This document shows, in pieces, positions 11,832-21,897 of a stretch of DNA of 64,000 bases. The notes beneath the pieces are model-generated. The model saw only the letters and a list, made by a program, of their open reading frames with translations. It did no database searches and was not told where the DNA came from. Source of the DNA: Sipunculus nudus (lineage: Eukaryota > Annelida > Sipuncula > Golfingiida > Sipunculidae); NCBI GenBank assembly GCA_026874595.1, contig CM049306.1, forward strand, positions 82,734,142 through 82,798,141. Direction: 5' to 3'. The translations under genes and the position numbers were made by a program. Numbering within the stretch: the first letter of the stretch is position 1; each line of letters starts with the position of its first letter.

Positions 11832-13060
11832 ATGGCAGATTTCAAACCTGAGACATTTGTTGACGATCCCGACCCTAATCAACTTGAACAGTTGTCAAAA
11901 GAACAGTTGTTGGGTTTGGGACAACACTTAGGGCTAAGTGTGAAAAAAGCTTTGAGAAAGCCTGATATCATTGCTAAAATCACGCAAGAACTAGTTAGCA
12001 AAGGTATAATTAAAGAGACTGAAGTTGAAACATAAAAAATGACAGCCCTGCTATGCAATTAGAATTGAAAAAGTTGGAAATGCAACATGAGCTAGCATTA
12101 AAACAGTTAGAATTAGAAAAAGAAAAACAGAGAGGAAAGAGAAAGACTAGAAAAAGAAAACGAAATTGAGTTAAAACGACTGGAGTTAGAAAGACTAAAA
12201 GTAGAACGTAGTCTAAGTGCTGCCCCAACTCACACTTTTGATGTTACTAAACACATTAGACTTGTCCCACCTTTTCAAGAAAAAGAGGTTGATAAATATT
12301 TCTTACACTTTGAGAAGGAAGCTGAAAATTTAAAATGGCCTAAGTTATATTGGACTATGCTGTTACAAAGTGTATTGACTGGCAAGGCCAGAGAAATTTA
12401 TACAGAGCTTTCAGTAGAAGCTGCTGCTGACTATGACCTGGTAAAACGGTTAATCCTAAAAGGTTATGAGTTAGTTCCAGAGGCTTACCGCCAGAAATTC
12501 AGAAATTGGGAAAAGCGCAAAGAACAGACCTACGTCGAATTTTTCTAGGACAAAAGAGCAGTTGTTTGATCGCTGGTGTAGTTCTAAAGTGTCATGAAAG
12601 ATTATGACGATTTGCGCCAGTTGATTTTGCTTGAAGAATTTAAGCGCCGCATTAACGCAGATGTTAAAACTTTTCTCGATTGGAAAAGTCCTGAAACACT
12701 TGACATTGCTGCTCAATTAGCTAATGATTATTCATTAATACACAAAATGTCCTTTACTAACAAATCAAACCAATCATTCACAAACATGAATGTTAATCAG
12801 TAAGAAGTTTAAAGCGCAGTCACACAGTACTAGTAGTACTAATAGTTCAGCAGTCCATTGCTACATCTCAGTCCACGTCCACTGTGTCTAAGTCCAACAA
12901 AGACCAGTCATTTTCAAAGAAAATCTGTAATTACTGCGAGAAGGAAGGTCATCTAATATCTGACTGCTGGAAACTTGCGAATAAACCAAGTAGCAAACCT
13001 TCTGGTTTTTTTTTCAAAATCTATGCAAAGCATAGTACAAGAGCCAGGCTCTTTTCATGT
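11832..13060 (+). pseudogene. gag: gag pseudogene: SCAN-like capsid and CCHC knuckle
   Basis: Gag forms the particle and packages RNA. The ATG at 11,832 starts a 67-codon frame with a SAP-like helical segment. It then hits a stop caused by one missing T relative to copy 2 (about 12,033). In shifted frames follow a Lys/Glu/Leu coiled-coil-like stretch (about 12,055-12,215) and a capsid region with AYRQKFRNWE, then DDLRQLILLEEFK, then PETLDIAAQLANDY (12,240-12,760). This spacing resembles the SCAN dimerisation domain, which is thought to descend from Gmr1-type gag. A CCHC zinc knuckle, CNYCEKEGHLISDC, lies at 12,926-12,967. At least four frameshifts or stops separate the pieces, so no gag protein can be made. 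Confidence 0.8.
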
Positions 13061-13550
13061 AAATAAGGGGTACAACTCCTTTATTGACTCTAGTAAAGAG
13101 TTTGATGCTACGGAGGCCCACTTGCCTTCTAAATCCAAAGAAGAATCTGTAGCTTGCGAGGTAAAAACCTCAGTTGATTCCTGCGAGAAATTAAATAAGG
13201 CTAGGTCCTTTCAAGACTCCTGCGAGGAGTATCCTTTAAATAAGGCTAAGTCCTTTTATGACTCTTGCGAGAGTATTTTAAATGAGGCCAGGTCCTCTTA
13301 TGACAAACAGGAGTTTGTTTCTGCTGAGGAAAATTCCTCTATTGACTCCCATGAGGAGTTTGGTAATAAAAAGGATGTTGATTCCTTAAATGACTCTGAG
13401 AAAGAGTTTGTGACTGACACTGTCAATGTCAGTTCTTTGTTTGATGAGGTTGAGGTAGTAGATTCCTCTCTTGACTCTGAAATGGAGTTATTTGAGCCAT
13501 TCATACATGATGGTTTGTATCACTTTCAAGTGATTTTTCAGATTCCACCA
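13061..13550 (+). pseudogene. acidic, repeated gag-pol spacer
   Basis: An open stretch rich in Ser, Asp and Glu lies between the zinc knuckle and the protease. It contains about 15-residue repeats (KARSFQDSCEE, KAKSFYDSCES, EARSSYDKQE) spaced 42-45 bp apart near 13,200-13,300, then looser DSxEEF-type repeats. Copy 2 has the same region at 43,454-43,912 with the same repeats, so it is an ancestral part of the family. Its function is unknown to me. It could be a linker, an additional Gag C-terminal domain, or the remains of a separate frame. Confidence 0.6.
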
Positions 13551-13835
13551 CTATAAGAATTTTGAGGGACACTGGTTCAGGCCAGACTGTCATGTTAGCA
13601 AACACTTTGCCATCTTCTAATAGGTCCTTTATTGGTGCACATGCACTTGTTAATGGTGTGTTTTCAGACAGGCACACTTTAGTTCCGCTTCACAGTATCC
13701 ATTTAGAATCAGATTTGGTTTCTGGGAATATTGCTGTGGGCTTAAGAACTACTTTACCCTTTAAGGGTACTAGGCAATGATGTTGCAGGTGACAAAGTAC
13801 AGCCTGTACCAATAGTGACAGAGAAGCCGTCACTT
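13551..13835 (+). pseudogene. retropepsin-like protease remnant
   Basis: The frame carries LRDTGSGQTVML, matching the DTG active-site loop of retroviral-type aspartic proteases (one Asp per subunit of the dimer). After a frame break it continues with LGNDVAGDKV, which fits the conserved LLGNDLAG-type segment near the protease C-terminus in gypsy-like elements. Such a protease would process Gag and Pol. It lies between the gag spacer and integrase, as in copy 2 (43,130-43,410). A small deletion breaks the reading frame near 13,770, just upstream of the LGND segment. Confidence 0.75.
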
Positions 13836-14004
13836 GATCGAGACACTGGTCCGGAAAGTCAGGAAATTCCTGGTTTGTACCCTTCATGTGCTGTAACTAG
13901 ACCTTTGGTCAAGAAAGACACACATGAGGATAATGGTCCAGATAATAACACTCTGGGAGTCACTGGTGACTCGTCTAATGACCCGCCCGTACGGGATGCA
14001 GCAT

Positions 14005-15130
14005 TCTCAAGGTCAGAACTTATCGCGGAACAGCATAAGGACCCTGATATTTCATGTTTGTGCAGTTTCAAAAGATGAACTGTCACAGAACCCAGTTTGT
14101 TTCTATGTCAAAAATGGAGTGCTTATGCGTAAATGGTGACCACTTGATGTATGCGCTGATGATGAGTGGGCCATCAAACATCAGATAGTAATGCCCAAAA
14201 GCTTTCGCAGTGAAGTTCAAAGCATGGCGCCTTTGTCTGGCCATTTAGGTATAAATAATGCTTATCAGAAAGTAAGTACACACTTCTCTTGGCCTAACCT
14301 CATGAAAGATGTTGTACAATATTGTAAATCACGCCATACATGCCAGATGGTACGCAAGCCCGATCAGAATCCTCCTAAGGCCCCACTTAGGCATGTTCCT
14401 GCTTTCGGGGAATCATTCAGTAGAATTATTTTTGACTGTGTTGGGCCACTGCCAAAAACAAAATCTGGACATGAATGCTTGCTGACAGTTATGGGCGCAT
14501 CTACCAGGTTCCCTAAGGCAATACCATTGCGCAAAATTAATGCGAAAAGTCTTGTCAAAGCTCTGACCAAGCTTTTTACAACGTTTGGATTACCAAAATC
14601 CGTCCAATCTGACCAAGGGTCTAATTTTATGTCTGGCTAATTCCAACAAGTTATGCTTGGGCTAGGTATAGGACAGTACAGCTCTTCGGCGTATCATCCT
14701 GGAAGTCAGGGCGCCCTCGAGCATTTTCATCAGACATTAAAAAACATGATCAGGACCTATGGCTATGACACACAGAAAGACTGGGATGAAGAAAAACTCT
14801 TGTGTGAAAATCCTGATTCTCTTAGTTTACTGCAGTATGTCTCAGACTTTCGCACTAAACTGCTTGTGAGATTGCAAAGTCAAATCTAAAATCTGCACAA
14901 AGTAAAATGAAAACAAAGTATGACATGCACACTGTAAGCAGGACGTTTGAGCCTGGTGAAAAGGTCCTTGCTTTACTTCCCTCCCTGGCAGACCTCTGCA
15001 AGCTAGGTATTTTGGTCCTTACATTGTTGACAAGAAAGTCAGTGATATAAATTACATACTGTTGACACCAGATAGACGTAAGAAGAAACAAATGTGCCAT
15101 GTTAACATGTTGAAACCATATTATGACAGA
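14005..15130 (+). pseudogene. integrase pseudogene (DDE, GPY/F-type C-terminus)
   Basis: Integrase inserts the cDNA into host DNA. The zinc-binding N-terminus is damaged: SGHLG is kept, but three codons including the first His are deleted (next to 14,226) and one Cys of the CxxC pair is Arg (YCKSRHTCQ). In the core, the first Asp lies in FDCVGPLP (residue 82 of the frame from 14,191) and the second in SDQGSNFMS (residue 141), a normal spacing. The third residue, Glu, is in GALEHFHQTLK near 14,720 after a stop. About 40 residues present in copy 2 are deleted around 14,795. The tail near 14,995-15,115 retains the ARYFGPYIV-like GPY/F block and a KPYYDR segment. It lies upstream of RT, unlike standard gypsy order. 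Confidence 0.85.
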
Positions 15131-15234
15131 AATAGCACATCAGATGTTGTACAAAATGTTACTGCTGTTAATTGTGTAAAAACTGACCCTGACCCAGTTA
15201 AAGTAGATACTGATTGAAAGCAAAAGTATCTACA

Positions 15235-15475
15235 GGATGAGATTCAATATTTGCTGGACAATGATTTTATTGAGCCTAGTAACAGTAACTGGAGTTCACC
15301 ATGTATTCTTGTGCCAAAACCTGATGGAAGTTACCGTATGTGCACAGATTATCGAAAACTGAACTCTGTCGCCAGGACTGACACGTTCCCGGTTCAGAGG
15401 GTCGATGTTTGTATTGATAAAGTCGGTAGCTCCGGGTATGTTTCCGGGTTTACCTTGCTAAAAGGATTCTGGCTT
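15235..15475 (+). pseudogene. reverse transcriptase, N-terminal fragment
   Basis: The frame carries LDNDFIEPSNSNWSSP, LVPKPDGSYRMCTDYRKLN and LLKGFW, the first conserved blocks of a gypsy-type RT (fingers and start of palm). It breaks off exactly at the GFW block. The rest of RT, including the YxDD catalytic box, and all of RNase H are missing, and the polypurine tract follows within about 15 bases. The retained part aligns residue for residue with copy 2 (41,103-41,396). The deletion joins RT directly to the 3' end of the element. Confidence 0.9.
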
Positions 15476-15489
15476 TTTTTTTCTTACAT

Positions 15490-15498
15490 GAGGGGGAG
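15490..15498 (+). other. polypurine tract
   Basis: GAGGGGGAG immediately precedes the LTR start TGTTACAG at 15,499, the expected place for the primer of plus-strand DNA synthesis. Copy 2 has lost this part. Confidence 0.75.
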
Positions 15499-15607
15499 TG
15501 TTACAGGTGCCCCTTTTGTTGTGTGCCACGGGCATAACTCGTGTTGTGTCATCCTTGCCGGGCCGTAAATCCGTACTGGTTGAATTCTCGTTGTCATGCT
15601 AGGTAGA
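15499..15607 (+). repeat. forward LTR, 5' part only
   Basis: It begins TGTTACAGGTGC, the LTR start also seen at 45,991 on the minus strand in copy 2. After about 107 bp, at GCTAGGTAG, it switches to reversed LTR sequence. Its inverse complement recurs at about 15,895-16,014, giving a second large inverted repeat. Confidence 0.85.
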
Positions 15608-16014
15608 ATACCACTACCATCACAACGATAAGTTCTTTAAATGTATACTCTCCAGTGTAAAGCTCTTGTAACAATCCAGAAAGTAAAGTGATGTTCAAAA
15701 GAAAATCAAAAACACAGCCCCTTTATATACATTTTCACCTTAAGCCGAGAAGCTTCTATTTCTCGAACATTCGAGGAATAATACATTATACACGGTAAGC
15801 ACACGTTACAGGAATCATCTAGAAAAACATCGCTGTGTCTGTCTCTACATACCAGGGTCCACACGTGACTCACGACCAGGCAAGAAAGCCCCTACCTAGC
15901 ATGACAACGAGAGTTCAACCAGTACGGATTAAACATAGAATGTAACAAACGGCCCGGCGAGGGTGTCACAACACGAGTTACGCCCCTGCCACACAACAAA
16001 AAGAGCACCTGTAA
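15608..16014 (-). repeat. reversed LTR, outer right piece
   Basis: Matches the plus-strand reading of the copy-2 LTR from about 45,560 to 45,991: CACGATAAGTTCTTTAAATG-type block, CACAGCCC, GACAACGAGAGTTCAACCAG and GAGCACCTGTAA. It continues the reversed LTR where the left piece (11,176-11,485) stops. The last two bases of the LTR terminus (CA) are lost before the right GAAAGT at 16,015-16,020. Confidence 0.85.
15721..15729 (-). promoter_or_regulatory. TATA box of the reversed LTR
   Basis: The minus strand reads TATATAAAG followed by GGGCTGTG. Copy 2 has TATAAGAGGGCTGTG at the equivalent place (45,716-45,721). This is the likely core promoter of the LTR family, though in a split, reversed relic it has no intact transcription unit to drive. 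Confidence 0.45.
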
Positions 16015-16020
16015 GAAAGT

Positions 16021-16214
16021 TTATTTACACACCAATTACTTATGCTTGTACACATTATCTCAAATCAAATCCTGACATCCTTGAGTATGGTACGCAAACC
16101 ACCAGTCGTGGTGGTTATAGCACTTGGCAACGTTATTATTTCATTTTATTATTTACGAAGTGTTGCTACATTTACATAACAATGCATGGCCCCCATATCA
16201 TTTACCCTTATTAG

Positions 16215-16253
<39 letters not shown>

Positions 16254-17810
16254 CCTGGTATCTAGCCTACTGTTACAGGTGAGACGCTTACATGCACTGT
16301 GACGGGAACAACGTGATCTATCTTACAGCCAGGGTAGCCCATGGGAATATCAAAGAATACTTAAAGGTAGCAACTAGACTGCTCGGAAATCCTAGGTGAT
16401 TTGTCCGACAACGGAAGCAAGGGTAACTGGGAAGAAAAGCACGGCATCTGTATCTTCATATATCAGACAGAGAGATCAAGAGACCATTAATTGGCGGGAG
16501 CGAGACGTCAGGCAATAATTTTTTAACACTAAATGAATTGAACCATTTTGATGAAACCCTCATTAGGGCTAGGTGTTTTTTTTTTCTTTCCCTGGGAAGA
16601 GCCATTCTTTATGAACTTAACTCCACTGCCTTTATCCAGCTACCTAGCTACATAAGGATCAATAATTGGAAATGCTGGATTCAACCTTGGTATCAAGGGT
16701 ATTCTACAACAACAAAGTTGCCAATTATTTTCTCATACAGATTTAATGAACTACCACCAGGGCTCCAGGACGTTTTATTTATTTAACCAAAACCATTGCA
16801 TATAGCTAAAGAGATTACCTCTCTACCGGTATAGTTGTACAATGATTGAGCTCTTTCGTGCTTCAGATATGTCGAGATCGATATGATACTTTATGATGTC
16901 TACTTTGAATGACACCTGAAAAGTTATGACAAATAAAAGATAAGTAGGCTTCATTTGTTCCGTTCAAACTTTAAAAGTTTTGAGAAGAGAACAACTAATA
17001 TTTCAATTAGAGAAGTGACGGTACTCTAATGTGGTAATCTATGAAAAATGTATTGCGTTTAATCTTTTTAAAATCATGGGTTTGTGCGCTTCGCTTTCCA
17101 TTTCAAATTACGAAGTACATAATAACGTCCATTGAAATAAATTTAAAAATATCTAATAAGATCAAATTTCCTTTGTAATTTCTTTGTAATCCTCATTTTT
17201 ACTCGGAAATGTTCTCAGATTTTCAGAATATCCACTTCTTAGTCCATTAAATCAAATTAACTATTATTTCACAATGAAATAAGGACTAGTAGTTGTCAGG
17301 GAACACAAAGCTCAGCGAGGGTTCTTACCAACTGTTCAACCAAGTAATCAAGGTTTTTAACATATAATACTTCTCGTAAATGATAGGTATAAAAAGGTAT
17401 AAAAATGGTTTCTATTGGGTGGAAGCTAAACGTTAGGATTAATTTACTTTGCAGCGAAATTTATATGAAATGTATTATGGAAATATACTTTCATGTTTCA
17501 TACATGCATAAGTAAATTGGATTCTTTCATCTTCTCGATCAAACTAACGCTTTCAAACTATTTCCTTTTTGGTCAAATTTAAAATTTCCTTATGGTTTGT
17601 CCTGTAAAAATACGACATTTATCCGAGACTGGTTGGTATACGACGAAGAAATCCTTTGTCTAAGAATAGGATTATGACATGTATGCTGTAATTGAAATAG
17701 AAGGGCTAAATGTACACGCTGCTTGGAACTATAAAGACATTACAGTCTCGTTTTGCTTTTCAATCTCTGACAGGGATCAAATGTAAGTAACATCAGCTAT
17801 ATGTGTACAA
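16021..17810. other. non-coding stretch with (CT)n tract
   Basis: AT-rich DNA after the LTR nest. A (CT)n microsatellite lies at 16,218-16,251. No domain or element was recognised in the remaining ~1.5 kb. Confidence 0.5.
16218..16251. repeat. (CT)n microsatellite
   Basis: About 17 uninterrupted CT dinucleotides. Confidence 0.95.
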
Positions 17811-17819
17811 CACTGAAAA

Positions 17820-18050
17820 TCAAAAATGTGTACGGGAACACATTTAGCGCGTTCCGGAACTCAAACACATCAAATTTTGCTGTGTATGAGGCATTAAATG
17901 TGTTTCGTTTAGTCAGAACACACTCACTGTGTTACCAAACGCATTATTCCGCTCAAACACATCTGTTTTCCAAAATGTGTTTGGAAATGTGTTTGGGAAC
18001 ACATCTACTGTGTTTGAGTATGTGTTTCAAAACACATGTAATGTGTATGC
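17820..18050. repeat. left subterminal AACACAT array
   Basis: About 230 bp with roughly a dozen or more AACACA/TGTGTT cores in both orientations, often paired as short palindromes such as AACACATCTACTGTGTT. A GAGGCATTAAATGTGT block recurs inverted in the right array. Confidence 0.75.
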
Positions 18051-19314
18051 GCCTTTCCCCGAGAGGGAGTTGGTTGTCACGTGATACATAACCGCAAAAT
18101 TCAAAAACAGTCTGGTCTTTGTTCGGGTGGCCCATCATCTCAGCGGACATAACTGGCAGAGTACATGCTGCAAGGTCTGAGGTAAGTTAAGAATGTATTG
18201 TTTTTTTCAAAATCGGCTATATGTGGAATGTCTTAATTATATGTACAGTCAGTAAGAGCACTGAGTGTTAATTATCCAGATTTAGATGATGATGCCTGCA
18301 TTGCATGCCTGCCTGACTGCGACATTGCCCCTAAAATAATATGTATACAGTCATGCAGTTTACAAGGAATGTGCAAGGAGATTTATATTATACATGTATA
18401 TAACATATTTTTGTCGTACTTAACAACTTAACATTACCAAAGACGTTATTATTATATAATTCCAACTGTTCACTGTATATGCATGTGTATGCATGCAGGG
18501 CCATGCACAAAGTTCATGAAGCTTCGCTCAGTACAGGGCACATGTAACAACTGCTGATAAGACAGCAGGCAGCTTGTTGTAGAACAGGGTCAGGTTTGTA
18601 ACCCTATAAGGTTTTCACAGTCGCAGCATGCTTTTATACAGCCACACTCTTGTTATGTTGGTGACTTAGCTACATATATGCCCCCCCCCCCCGCCCTCCC
18701 CACCCGAGTAGTAAATGCTAATAAACAACTGCACAATGTTTCATGCCTGTTTGTTTTTTTAATTTCTTATACGTTCGTTATCTTATTTTATAGGACTTAA
18801 GCCCACCCAAGTCTTTATGCTCTTCAAGAAGAGGAGCGAAATGAGGCTGTCTCAAGACTGCTGGTGATCCAATTAAGAGAGCTACATCATAGATGAATGC
18901 ACAATTACTCCAGACTCATTGAACTTATATTTACCATACATCATGACATTTCGGCAACTTGCACTTTACATATATACCCCATTTCTGTATATTATAGTAT
19001 GTGCATCACTTGGTTTAGTTATAATCTGGGGTGTTTTACTCAGATTCTTGGCCTGCATACTACAGAAAAACATCATTAGAGACCTGTGTCTCTGTATTCA
19101 ATAAGGACAAGGACTATAATATATTTTTTTCATAAACTGAATAAATATACGGTGAAAATATTATGATAAATGGTTCAAATTTGTGTAACTGCTTTTGTTA
19201 TTTGTTTTCTGTGTTACAGGTGAATATACAGCTGAATTATATGGATTAGATACTTTTATTCCTTACTTATTCCAGTCTCAAGACCAGGCAAGCTAGATGT
19301 ATTTGGAACTTTTG

Positions 19315-19655
19315 CAGAACACATTTTAGCACATTCAGAACACATCAAATGCGTTTCAGAACACATTTATATTATCATACACATTTACTGTGTTTCCGTA
19401 CACATTTAATGCCTCGTCCCAGATACAACTCTCTAACACATCTCTATATGTCTTTCCAAACACATGTGTGTGTTCCGAAACACGTCTATGTGTGTTCCGA
19501 AACACATTTATATGTGTTCCCAAACACGTCTATGATGTGTTACAAAACACATTAAATTTATCATACACATTAATGTGTTTCTGTACACATTTTAATGCCT
19601 CATCTTAGATACAAGTCTCGTACACATTTAAATGTGTTCCCAGACACATTTTTGG
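19315..19655. repeat. right subterminal AACACAT array
   Basis: About 340 bp of the same motif as the left array. It includes two copies of an ACACATTTAATGCCTC-type block about 180 bp apart and near-tandem TGTGTTCCGAAACAC units. Open frames here are rich in Thr/His/Val simply because of the repeat. Confidence 0.75.
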
Positions 19656-19664
19656 TTTTCAGTG

Positions 19665-21827
19665 AACCTATCCCACCCTTCCGATCCGCCACAGGTCGTT
19701 TCTACTAAACAAGAACCTCTTCCAGTTGGAAATTTTGGGGATGGCCGGGATTACTTGTCTAAGCTGGCAAACTTTAAGATAAAAGTTAGTATTTGTGGTC
19801 TAAAGACCACCTTCTGTTTAAAGTTTACGGAATATTTCTTTGTTTTACTTGCCGCAAAAGCACCAGAGGTTTATGTTTGTGATTTGCCTTGAAACAATTT
19901 TGTTACCAAGCACATTTGAACGGAATACGTTACCTGTTCTCTATACCTAGCTCGTGTATGTGGACGGCGCGGTCCATTAATTTGTACAGTTAGAATTTTT
20001 ATGCCCACAAACGCGTACCCTTGTAAATCTGATCCTGCGCATTGCATAATCTTTCCCTAGTAATTACTTATCCTATTTTTGAATTCGTTAAATGTTAATT
20101 GAGAAGATCTAGGGTATACAGAGAGAGCAAATTGAAGAACAAAGTGTTTTACCAGGGCAAATAATATATGATCCTTTGACAGCCTAATACTATTTAGCTG
20201 GTGGATGAACATTCATTAGTGCAGGTTAAACCATTCCGTTTGAAACATGCGTGTTATAAATATAGATGAGAAAACCTAACATGTGAATAACACGCCTGTG
20301 TTGGCATGGGTAACATCCATATTTGGTTATTTGGAAGAGGCACCTCGACCAATCATGACTCATCCCATGGGCCCTATTTTGCATCCCGTTCGCCCAACCT
20401 GAAAACATTGTAAATCATAATCTTACCCTCCAGTAATGGCGATCAAAAGATAGTTAACACGGACAGAAGACACATAACCTCACATGTTTGTAATTGCCCA
20501 GACACATAAAACATATCCAGCCCTGATAGCTTCCACAGTTAATCGTAAAATAAACAAAGCGTCCCGACACATAAGCTCTTTATTTACCATAAAAGCTGAC
20601 CTGACTGTCGGGTGCTGCTTATAAGTCACACCTCCAGTCCACGTGCCGGTAGTATATAACAACCCAGATAAAGATAAAACAAATAGTTTTAAATAGTCAT
20701 CCTAGCGTAAGTAATAAACAACTGCCCCCGCTCATGTGGAAGACCTTGGACAGGTAGTAAAAACAAGATTCGGGCTACCCTAAAACAACACTGGGTTTCT
20801 TTAAATGGGTGATTCATGCATACAAAGACATTTATGTTTTATAAGAAAGTAAATTAAGTCGTTTGTGAATAGGTTATTGTGGGCTATTAGCTTAAGTGAC
20901 CTTTCTTTTTAATAACCCTTAACAGAGAGATGACATTCAGGAGTGTAATTATATAAAGGATTTCGGTATTGGCTGTAGTCAATCATCTAAAGTGTAGCAT
21001 GAATAAGGATAAATGATACATGAAAATGTATAACAATTAGTTTGTATTTTCATTGTTTAAAATAAATGTGTCATTCAGCCTTTAGTAAAATGTCATATCG
21101 TAATGGTAAGGACGCAGGCTTTTGAACGCAAGGATGTGTGTTTGCGTACCATTCTGACCGCTTTCAGTGCTAAGACTCCTAACGAAGCCCTTACTACAGG
21201 GTTGTTCTCTTTCCACCCGATGTCCCCAGCCACTATTGTTTAGATGAAAGCTTGTACTCTCGTAAGTCATGTATCATTGTATGGCACTAAAAGATACTTT
21301 TCGTATTTAGAAAATGATAAAATGAGTTTCCTGGAGACAGCTGGTTGCGTTCTGCAGCCTCTAGAGGTAAGGAAACCGGAAGACCCGATGAAAACAAGCG
21401 ATCATGCACGAGCCACTACAACCCACCCCGTAAACTGAAACCAATTTCAATCAGAAACAGTTTACTCCAGAGAACAATGACATCCGTTTCAGAAGTGTGT
21501 TAGTATTTCTTACCCTTACAGATTGTATTTCAGATTACTGTTTTAAGATCAGTTTTATCAGATTATATCTCTAAATGGCAAATATAACATTTTGGAACCT
21601 TTAAGATTATGTATAGCTAACAAAACACGGTTTATAGCAAATTAATGGCAAATGAATATGAAACCCTGTAATAAAACGTTGCCGGAAGTTCCATTTACGA
21701 GTAAATGAAAAAATTTAGATCAAAGCAAAATTAAAAGCTGATAGAAAACTGCCTACAACATAGGATCAATTATCGGTATAGCCCCAGTGTATGTCGTATC
21801 AGTAATGGTATATATATAGTAAATGAA

Positions 21828-21897
<70 letters not shown>

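Larger units (their letters stand above)
11176..16014. mobile_element. nested LTR retrotransposon (Gmr1-like), copy 1
   Basis: A plus-strand internal region (primer site, gag, protease, integrase, RT fragment, polypurine tract) is bounded inside by partial forward LTRs (11,486-11,663 and 15,499-15,607). Outside it are two pieces of one reversed LTR (11,176-11,485 and 15,608-16,014). The two reversed pieces add up to about one LTR, since the intact LTR of copy 2 is 705 bp, and the outermost ends carry the GAAAGT duplication. The layout suggests a forward element lying within an older solo LTR or element of the opposite strand, followed by deletions. Every coding domain is broken. Confidence 0.85.
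17811..19664. mobile_element. CACTA/Chapaev-like non-autonomous DNA element
   Basis: The left end reads CACTGAAAATCAAAAATGTG. The reverse complement of the right end reads CACTGAAAACCAAAAATGTG (19 of 20 identical), and the match continues with GGGAACACATTT on both sides. Behind each end is a zone crowded with AACACAT/ATGTGTT motifs in both orientations (17,820-18,050 and 19,315-19,655). CACTG ends plus subterminal repeat arrays are typical of the CACTA-Mirage-Chapaev group. The interior encodes no recognisable transposase, so the copy would be non-autonomous. Only AA flanks both ends, too short to prove a target duplication. Confidence 0.7.

Noticed and set aside
17801-18150. Open frames on both strands over the AACACAT array
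   Set aside because: They are Cys/His/Thr-rich translations of the subterminal repeats of a DNA element.
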